This document shows positions 57,229 through 64,000 of a stretch of DNA of 64,000 nucleotides, piece by piece. The stretch is from Corynespora cassiicola. Its lineage: Eukaryota > Ascomycota > Dothideomycetes > Pleosporales > Corynesporascaceae. Both the position numbers and the translations under genes were made by a program. How positions within the stretch are numbered: position 1 is the first letter of the stretch; each line of letters begins with the position of its first letter. The stretch lies in NCBI GenBank assembly GCA_022059125.1, contig JAEUWY010000005.1:6510001-6574000 (forward strand). The letters are read 5' to 3'. The notes under the pieces were generated by a model. That model was not told the origin of the DNA, made no database searches, and saw nothing but the letters and a program-made list of their open reading frames with translations.

Positions 57229-59064
57229 ATGTCAAGCATAGATGACCTCTTCAAAGGCGCCAATGGCCAAGCCAAACGAAAATTCGAGAATCCTGCCGAA
57301 GCCGACCCTACCCAAGCCTACAAGTCCGCGAAGCTCGATGCTAGCAGCGACGTGAAGCGGGGAGCGCATGCCTCCGTAGCCGACGATGACGACGACGAGG
57401 AGGCTGGCCCTTCACTCCCCCCTGATTTCGAAGAAGAAGCTGGAGATGACGACGAGGGCCGGTTCTTTGGCGACGGCATGGACGAGAATGCAAAGGACGC
57501 CATAGACTACCTCGATGCGCAAGACGGAGAAGGCGTGGTCACAGAGGAGAAATATGACTCGGCGTGGCTACGGAAACAGGCGATTGCCTTTGAAAAGAAG
57601 GTGGACAAGAATGCTTCGCTGCGCGCAAAGTACGAGGACGATCCAGCCAAGTTCATGGAGTCGGAGGGCGACTTGGACGAGGGCATCAAGGCCCTGAGCA
57701 TACTGTCAGAGCACGCCGAACTTTACGAAGAATTTGCAAAGACGGCCGCGGCGACAAAACTGGTCGAACTGTTGGCGCACGAAAACGCCGACATTGCCAT
57801 TGACGCAATCGAGATCATCTCCGAACTTACAGACGAGGACGTGGAAGCCGAACAAGAACAGTGGGATGCGCTCGTTGCAGCCTTCATGGAGGCCGACCTT
57901 CTCAGTCTGCTGATTTCCAACTTTTCGCGATTTGACGAAAGCAACGAGGCAGATGTATCGGGAGTCTATCATTCCCTCAGCGTTATTGAAAACCTACTCT
58001 CACAGCCGGCCAACACCGACCTGATTGGCAAGGAGGCCAAGCTCCTCACATGGCTTCTCAGCCGCATTCAAAAACCGGAAAACCCCACGTCCCAGAACAA
58101 AGCCTATGCCGCCGAAATCATATCCATCCTCACCCAGTCGTCGCGACCGAACCGGAGCCGTGTCATCGAGGCGAACGGCATAGAAATCTTCCTCTCCAAC
58201 CTCGCCCCGTACCGAAGGAGCGACCCTGAAAAAGACGGTGAGGAGGAGGAATACATGGAGAATCTGTTCAACTGCTTGACATCAGCGGTGGACGAGCCAG
58301 CGGGTAAATTGAAATTCCTGGACGCAGAGGGTGTCGAGCTGTGCATGCTCATGGTCCGCGATGGCAAAACCAGCAAGGGCCGGGCTCTGAAGGTTTTGGA
58401 TCACGCTTGCGGCTACGCTGAATCGCCATCTCCCGAAGATGCAGCGACAAATGGCACCACAACAAAAGGCAAGGGCAAGGAGCCTGTTGAGCCTCCGACG
58501 AATACTGCCGCAGCAGTGTGCGACAGGGTTGTCGAGTCTAGAGGCTTGAAGCCACTGTTTAGTGCTTTTATGAAGACGAAAAAGCACGACCCGGAAACCA
58601 CAGAGCACATCCTAGGTATATTTGCCTCGTTATTGCGCTCACTGCCTGGCAACTCAGACTCGCGCTTCAGATTGCTTGCCAAGTTTCTGGAAAAAGACTT
58701 TGAGAAGATTAACAAGTTGGTTGGGCTACGGAGGGATTACGCTGGCCGTGTAGCCGCGTTTGATGAGCGGTTGCAGCAGAGGAAGAAGGGTCTTTCCAAG
58801 GAAGAGCAGGAGGAGTTGGAATTGGAAAACATTCCTTCAAGACTTGACGAGGGGTTGTATTGCCTGGAGCGCATCGACGCCATCTTGGCATGGCTGGTGG
58901 CAGAAGACGATGGTGCAAAGGCCGCCATCATCAAAGCTCTCGGCGAGAGGGACGAGGGTCTTGCAGATGTGAAAAAGACGCTGCAAGCTCAGTTGAATGG
59001 TGTATTGGAGGTGGAGCCTGCCGAGCGAGAGATGCTGGAGGCGCTCGTCGGGTTCCTGCAGTAG
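57229..59064 (+). CDS. CTNNBL1: Beta-catenin-like protein 1 (CTNNBL1) homologue
   Basis: This intronless gene encodes 611 residues. CTNNBL1 is an armadillo-fold nuclear protein tied to the Prp19/CDC5L spliceosome complex. The start MSSIDDLFKGANGQAKRKFE is preferred to an in-frame ATG 27 nt upstream, because the latter lies in leader-like sequence. An acidic patch (ADDDDDEEAGPSLPPDFEEE) precedes the family core: DPAKFMESEGDLDEGIKALS, then ELLAHENADIAIDAIEIISE and LTDEDVEAEQEQWDALVAAF, all matching the N-terminal CTNNBL1 domain. Alpha-helical armadillo-like repeats fill the rest. A Thr/Lys/Gly-rich insert (GTTTKGKGKEPVEPP) near residue 420 looks disordered and lineage-specific. Confidence 0.93.
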   Translation: MSSIDDLFKGANGQAKRKFENPAEADPTQAYKSAKLDASSDVKRGAHASVADDDDDEEAGPSLPPDFEEEAGDDDEGRFFGDGMDENAKDAIDYLDAQDGEGVVTEEKYDSAWLRKQAIAFEKKVDKNASLRAKYEDDPAKFMESEGDLDEGIKALSILSEHAELYEEFAKTAAATKLVELLAHENADIAIDAIEIISELTDEDVEAEQEQWDALVAAFMEADLLSLLISNFSRFDESNEADVSGVYHSLSVIENLLSQPANTDLIGKEAKLLTWLLSRIQKPENPTSQNKAYAAEIISILTQSSRPNRSRVIEANGIEIFLSNLAPYRRSDPEKDGEEEEYMENLFNCLTSAVDEPAGKLKFLDAEGVELCMLMVRDGKTSKGRALKVLDHACGYAESPSPEDAATNGTTTKGKGKEPVEPPTNTAAAVCDRVVESRGLKPLFSAFMKTKKHDPETTEHILGIFASLLRSLPGNSDSRFRLLAKFLEKDFEKINKLVGLRRDYAGRVAAFDERLQQRKKGLSKEEQEELELENIPSRLDEGLYCLERIDAILAWLVAEDDGAKAAIIKALGERDEGLADVKKTLQAQLNGVLEVEPAEREMLEALVGFLQ

Positions 59065-59242
59065 CCATCTGGACAGTAATTGGCATCTGCGTAGCTGATG
59101 GGCTTTGGAGTCTTGTCACTGTATCATACATCTATTATATACCTCTGGGGCGCTTTTATGCCCGGCGTCTCGCAGGAAAATCCATATCATTTCCATCTCC
59201 ACCGTCTCCCCGCCAAATCTCTAAGTTTGATAGCATGAATGC
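59065..59242. other. Short convergent gap CTNNBL1 / RTA1-like
   Basis: Only 178 bp separate the two stop codons, so the 3' UTRs probably overlap as antisense transcripts. Confidence 0.5.
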
Positions 59243-60274
59243 TCACTTCTCCCCAGCCTCCGCACACCCACTTTCCTCCCCTACTGCCCTCCCCCTCGCC
59301 CCAAATACCCTCCTCTCCGGCACACACCTCCCGGGATGCCACCCAGCCAACAGCCAAACCGCCACCACGACCGGCGCAAACTCCAAGCACCCAAAATACA
59401 CCTCGTGCGTGTTCAACTCGCCATACAAGCCCTGCGCCGTCTCGGCCAGCCGAAAGCAAACACGCACATACATGAGCAGCACCGCGGCCCCAAACGCGGC
59501 ATAGAACCCCCTCCCCACGCGCTCGAACAGCACGGCGGGCCCCGCGCGCGCAACGAAGAGCGCGAACAGCACGATGAAGGCGAAGAAGCTGGCGGCCTGG
59601 ACCGCGAGGCCGGCGAGGAGGATGTTGTTTGGCGTGGTGGGATCCCTGCGGTTGCTCTCTGCGACGCCGATGAGGGCGGCGCCGAGGATTTGCACAATGG
59701 TGGCCACGACGTCGCAGGTGATGAAGGTCCAGAGGATGGCTCGCGGGGGGAGGGGCGCGTAGCGGGGGGAGGTGCAGGATATGAGCAGGGAGAGGATGGT
59801 GTAGATTGCGGCGGCGAAGAAGACGGGCGCCACGACGATGAAGAAGTATTGGATCACGAAGTAGGTCACGCGGTAGGGGGAGATTTTTGTGGATAGGAGG
59901 CGGGATATGTAGCCTACTATTTCCTGGGGGGAGGGAAAAAAAAAAGAGTTAGATAAAGAGGAAGAGGGATATTTGGTGGGTATGCAGAGGGAATGGGATA
60001 CGCACAAAGAGGATGCCCACGATCACGGTGCTAAAGTACCAAGTTCGGTATTTCAAGAGCTGCCATGTATGGGCGAGGCCGGCGAGGAAGAAGAGGATGC
60101 AGCCCAATAAGCCGACGACGATGGAGGGAGTGTAGCCGTAGATTATGATGCGGGCGTCGTTTGGTCCCATGGGGTTGGGGAAGTTTGGGTCGACTATTTG
60201 GATGGCGTTAGACCATGTTTGAGTACGCAAAAGACCAAGGACGTACTGTAACCGCTGGGAGCTTCATCTGCCAT
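59243..60274 (-). CDS. RTA1-like seven-transmembrane protein
   Basis: This is a 298-residue membrane protein of the fungal RTA1 family (lipid-translocating exporters and stress-resistance proteins). Exons are 60274-60247, 60193-60006 and 59923-59243, with introns of 53 and 82 bp. The joins read MADEAPSGYIDPNFPNPMGP and FSTVIVGILFEIVGYISRLL. Hydrophobic helices include PSIVVGLLGCILFFLAGLA, VIQYFFIVVAPVFFAAAIYT, ITCDVVATIVQILGAALIGV and FFAFIVLFALFVARAG. The motif Y-x-x-Y-x-x-R near EVVGY...R is replaced here by EIVGYISR, still typical. The N-terminus is extracellular in this family. The substrate is unknown. Confidence 0.9.
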
Positions 60275-61695
60275 GATGGATTGTGGTGAGACCGAGCGTA
60301 ATGGTGTAAACAGTTGTGCCGAAGAGATTTTTCAAACCAAAAAAAAAGCCCTGGTATTTTGCAGGACACTGTTCTCTGAACCTCTACCGTTTCTTATTAT
60401 CCTAAAAGACAGCAACCACAAATGGATGATGCAAAGCGCACTCAAAATCGTTGCTTAACCCAAGAAGAAGAAGAAGATGACGCAAAACAGGAAACCTAGA
60501 AAGCAGAATCCATGTCGTGTATATAGCAAATCATCCGCACAGCTGAAACCCACGCCCTTTTCCATCATGCCAACACCCCGAACTAACACCATAGTCGCCG
60601 TCGCGATGCGGTATCAAGCCTCGCGATCCTCGTGCAGGATGTATGCCGATCGCTTCCCGTTACGATCGTGTGAGGGTCATATTAGGCTTGGCGACCCAAT
60701 GACCTGGATAGAGGGCTGTGTTAAGGCTGAGACCGGTGCTTGGCATGCTCAACATTATGATCTAGAAAGTTTGATGAGGGCCAAGGGGCGAGCCTAGGGT
60801 ATTTTGTGTAAGCGAGCTGGACGATGGGATGAGATGAGCATTTCGTTCTGGGGCAGAGGAGCTCGTGCCGAGGCAGATACGTGTGTGCTATTGTTGACGT
60901 GTAAGATCGAGGACACGGGGGCTTGTATGCAGCCGATGGGCTATTTCAAGCCTCGCTGTTGCACTTGGCTTTTATCTGGAAAAGCTTCGCGGGGCTTTGT
61001 CCCGAAAGGAGGTGTACAATTTGAATCTACACCGTTGAGCGGAATTTCGGCACTGAGCCTGCATCGAATCTTGCCCAGAAGAGAGGGAGGACAGGGGATT
61101 CACTCTACCCAGCGACTTGTCTATTTGGAAGAATAAACAGGAGGGCCATGTGAACAAACACAGGGGTATCTAAGGATAGACCTTGTGGTTTGTGTACATG
61201 TGTAAGCCCATGCACTTCCGTGCCATGTGGACAAGACCCTCGATTCCCTTAGCGTGGATGATGAATGTGCTCAGGAAGTACCCCAGCCCACATATACACC
61301 CATGCTCTCTCAATAGCAACAATACAAGTTATGAGTCAGTGTCCAATTACTTTATATGCCTATCCTATACTCGCCATATATATGCCCATCCAAGAAAGGA
61401 AAAAAACGCTAAAGCAGCAGTCAAACAGCCAAATCAATGGCATTAGTGTACGAAACGAAGGGTATTATCCACAGCCCGCCCGGGGTATCGAGATCTTGTA
61501 TATCGGGCTTGGGTCCTGAGCCGAAAAGGAAGGCGCGCGAGCGAGAAACAGCATACATGTACGTCAAGGAAAATTCGAGCAGTTGGAGGACCCGCAACGC
61601 TCCGAGTGTACACGACCTTAAAAAAAAAACAAGAAGGAGAGAAAGAAAGATGAGACAAAAGGAAACCCGTGGTTCGAGAATATGCATTAGAGAGA

Positions 61696-61746
<51 letters not shown>

Positions 61747-61866
61747 GAGATCCATCGCAATGTACGCATACGACAAAGGAAAAGAATGCAGACATGGCGA
61801 ATGTTGACATGTCGGAAAACATTAAAAAAGAAATGAGATGGAGGTGGGCTGGTATACTACTTTATA
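60275..61866. other. Intergenic region
   Basis: A 1.6-kb gap upstream of the RTA1-like gene and downstream of the ankyrin gene, ending in a long AG microsatellite. I see no gene. Confidence 0.5.
61690..61742. repeat. (AG)n microsatellite
   Basis: About 26 AG units with a single T interruption at 61701, in the 3' flank of the ankyrin gene. Confidence 0.95.
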
Positions 61867-64000
61867 CTACAGCCGGTCCAGCATGCCACTTACAGTCAGC
61901 CAGCTAGCCAACTCGTCTTCGCTCTTCTTCTTGACCACGCCCCCCTTGCCGTCCAAGGTAGCTTTGCTCCGGTCAAGCTCGGGCGTGGCATCGTCAGCCT
62001 CGGGGAGCGGATGCGTTGCGAACCCGCTATCCACACGCGGCTGGCCGGTCGGCTTCCCGGCGATGCTATGCCGAGACGTGGTATTGGTGGTGGTGGTGGG
62101 CTTGTACTGGATACTGACGACCTGCTTCGAGACATGGACCGCATTATTCGGGGTCGGGTTCGTGGCCGGCGGGTTGATCTGTGGCGTCCGCGCGGGCAAC
62201 GACTGCACCGGCGGCGCCGAGACGCGGCGCTGTCTCTCGCGCTCTTCACGCTCTTTCTTGAGGCGCTCCTTCTCCTGGGCCTCTTTTTGTTGCTGTTGTT
62301 GTTGCTGCTGCTGCTGCTGCTTCCGCCTCTCCTCTTCTTCCACCTGCCTCTTCACCCTCTCCGCATCCCTCCCCTCCTGCTCCTCCGCCGCCCTCAGCAA
62401 CCCCGCAACCTTCTCCTTCTCCTTCTCTGCCAACCCCTCCGGAATCCACTTCGCGGGCTTCGCCTTCTTGTCATTCTCCGCCCCCGCCCTCGCTCCCTTC
62501 CGCAGCAACATGCCCACGATCCGACTACTGCCCCCCGCAACCGCGCTGTGCAGCACCGAATTCCCGTTCACGTCCTTGGCATTCACGTCGGCCCCCTTGC
62601 GCACCAGGTCCTCTGCAATCTCCCAGAAACCCTTCTCCGCGGCCAGGAATAAGGGGGTGCGGTTGCGATTCTCAAAGGCATTCGGGTCGGCGGTGCGGGT
62701 TAGGAGTTCGTCGACGGCGTCGGGGCGGTTGGCGGCGACGGCCGAGTGGAGGGGGAGGCGGTTGTTGAAGAAGGGGGAGGAGGTTGTGAGGTTCGCGCCG
62801 GCGTCGAGGAGGAGGGTCAAAGTGTCCATGTCGACGGTGGGGTGCTTTTCCAGGAGGTAGGTTATGGGGTGCATGGTGAGAGGTTCGGGGGTCGGGGTCG
62901 GGGAGGGCGTCTTGCCGCGCAGAGGGCGGGGGGCTTGGAGCTGGCGCGTCGTCAAGGCGTTGGGGTCTTGGTTGTTGGCGAGGAGGAGCTTGATGGAGTC
63001 GTGGAGGTAGTCGGCGGGGAGGGTGGGTTGGATGGCGGTTTGGTTCAGGACGACCCAGAGGAGGGAGTTTGTGGGCTTTGACCTGGGCAGGGCGCTGGGG
63101 GCTAGACCCATGCGGAGGAGCTCGGCGAGGTCGTCTAGAGGGAGCACCTTGGGGAGTATGGGCTCGAGGGGCGCTTCCTCGACTTCTTCCGTGTCGGTAG
63201 ATCGCTTCGAGTCGGCGCGTTTGGGGTCGGTCGGTCGCTTCTGTTCGGTGAACTGTTGGTGTAGGGCCATCATACGGCGAAGCCAGTCCCGTTCGGCCAA
63301 AAGCTTCAAGGTGTGCTTGTCAGTTGACGAAGTCAATTCCAGCCGTCCCTTGCCTGGTATCCAGTCCTGGAGCTCGAATGGGGCGCCGGCCTTGAGCAGT
63401 GCATGGACAAACTCGGGCTTGCCCAGCGTCGCCGCATAGTGGAGTGCGTCCTGGCGTTTGTGGTCCTGATGGCCGACACAGTTTCCTCGCCTTTGTCCCG
63501 ACTGTGCCAAGAGGACATCGACGACCGCGAGGCCCTCCTCGGGGAGGTTCTTGATGGCCTGTATGAGTGGTGTTGCTCCTGATCGATCGCGCATGCTCCT
63601 GCTCACGCCGCGTTCACAAAACGCCGAGGCCGCCGATGCAATGTCCTTCCACGTCGCTGGCTCTTTGGGTATGCTCATCGCAATGTGATGCAGGGCCGTC
63701 ATTCCCGCCTCGTCCCACGTGTTGATGCCGGGCTGGATGGCCAGCAGAGGAACCGTCGACCACTGCTGATTCAACACGGCGAGCAAGAGCGGAGTCCGGC
63801 CCTTGGAATCCACCATGGTGGTCTCAGCGCGAGACCGAAGCAGCCACTTGACCGTCTTGTCGAGGCCATTCTCCGCAGCGAGGTGCAGCGCCGTCTTGCC
63901 CTCCGAGTCCGCCTTGCGGGTCTCGGAGGCCTTGACCAGCCCCTCGAGATTGCCTTCCAACTGTTTCGAGACCATAGTGATGGCACGCAGCAAGGGCGTC
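61867..64000 (-). CDS. Ankyrin-repeat protein, 5' end outside the window
   Basis: The last 711 codons of an ankyrin-repeat protein are seen; the frame is open to the window edge, so the start is missing. Ankyrin repeats are clear at both ends of the visible part: EGKTALHLAAENGLDKTVKW with GRTPLLLAVLNQQ, and later NRTPLFLAAEKGFWEIAEDL with ADVNAKDVNGNSVLHSAVAG. After the last repeat comes a charged coiled coil (RDAERVKRQVEEEERRK), a run of about a dozen glutamines (around 62283-62318), further Lys/Glu/Arg sequence, then a disordered Thr/Pro/Asn-rich tail ending SWLTVSGMLDRL. Partners and role are unknown; a NACHT or Pfs-type N-terminal domain is possible in such fungal genes but cannot be seen. 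Confidence 0.9.
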   Translation of the reverse strand, partial: TPLLRAITMVSKQLEGNLEGLVKASETRKADSEGKTALHLAAENGLDKTVKWLLRSRAETTMVDSKGRTPLLLAVLNQQWSTVPLLAIQPGINTWDEAGMTALHHIAMSIPKEPATWKDIASAASAFCERGVSRSMRDRSGATPLIQAIKNLPEEGLAVVDVLLAQSGQRRGNCVGHQDHKRQDALHYAATLGKPEFVHALLKAGAPFELQDWIPGKGRLELTSSTDKHTLKLLAERDWLRRMMALHQQFTEQKRPTDPKRADSKRSTDTEEVEEAPLEPILPKVLPLDDLAELLRMGLAPSALPRSKPTNSLLWVVLNQTAIQPTLPADYLHDSIKLLLANNQDPNALTTRQLQAPRPLRGKTPSPTPTPEPLTMHPITYLLEKHPTVDMDTLTLLLDAGANLTTSSPFFNNRLPLHSAVAANRPDAVDELLTRTADPNAFENRNRTPLFLAAEKGFWEIAEDLVRKGADVNAKDVNGNSVLHSAVAGGSSRIVGMLLRKGARAGAENDKKAKPAKWIPEGLAEKEKEKVAGLLRAAEEQEGRDAERVKRQVEEEERRKQQQQQQQQQQQKEAQEKERLKKEREERERQRRVSAPPVQSLPARTPQINPPATNPTPNNAVHVSKQVVSIQYKPTTTTNTTSRHSIAGKPTGQPRVDSGFATHPLPEADDATPELDRSKATLDGKGGVVKKKSEDELASWLTVSGMLDRL

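Noticed and set aside
61838..62860. A 340-codon plus-strand frame
   Set aside because: It is antisense to the ankyrin protein, and its Ser/Cys/Leu runs mirror the polyglutamine and Lys/Glu codons.
1..64000. CRISPR arrays, tRNA genes, rRNA, intact transposases
   Set aside because: I looked for regularly spaced repeats, T-loop GGTTCGA-type motifs and transposase motifs and found none that hold; a covariance-model search was not possible.

Overview
This window looks like nuclear DNA of a filamentous ascomycete (Pezizomycotina). Genes are broken by short introns, mostly 49-90 bp, with GTAHGT-like donors and CTAAC-like branch points. Untranslated and intergenic DNA is rich in pyrimidine tracts and microsatellites. 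The gene set includes a group III HAMP-repeat histidine kinase, an RTA1-like membrane protein, a HET-domain gene and a histidine acid phosphatase. A dothideomycete is my best guess, but that is an inference. I found no bacterial features, tRNA, rRNA, CRISPR array or intact transposase.

Layout. 1-1.9 kb: no firm gene. 1.9-8.4 kb: a cyclophilin-RRM splicing factor (+) and RPB2 (-). 8.4-12.2 kb: a spliced gene for a 76-residue cysteine-rich secreted protein (10055-10335), followed by a decayed minisatellite and pyrimidine-rich DNA. 12.2-18.0 kb: an F-box protein and a SNF2/RING ATPase (both -). 19.9-24.0 kb: a NIK1/Os-1 hybrid histidine kinase (-). 26.2-31.8 kb: a Laa2/DUF5102-like trafficking protein (-), nucleoporin NSP1 (+) and the F1-ATPase inhibitor INH1 (-). 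33.3-34.3 kb: a 14-3-3 protein (+). 34.3-36.9 kb: an AT-richer gene-poor block. 36.9-39.9 kb: succinate dehydrogenase subunit D (-) and the beta subunit of mitochondrial processing peptidase (+), sharing a 298-bp divergent promoter. 39.9-50.6 kb: gene-poor, low-complexity DNA around one small SCOC-like coiled-coil gene. 50.6-52.5 kb: a secreted histidine acid phosphatase (+). 52.5-57 kb: a hairpin-bearing repeat and a HET-domain gene with two reading-frame lesions (-). 57-64 kb: a CTNNBL1 homologue (+), an RTA1-like membrane protein (-) and the 3' part of an ankyrin-repeat gene (-) that runs off the window.

Most genes are single-copy housekeeping genes with no operon-like logic. Three of them (INH1, SDHD, MPP-beta) serve mitochondrial energy metabolism or import. 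Two (PPIL4-like and CTNNBL1) are spliceosome-associated. The accessory, fast-evolving content is the small secreted protein with its repeat, the damaged HET gene and the hairpin repeat. I did not find a convincing multi-gene novel system. All multi-exon models were built by hand from splice signals and reading-frame continuity and have not been tested against transcripts.
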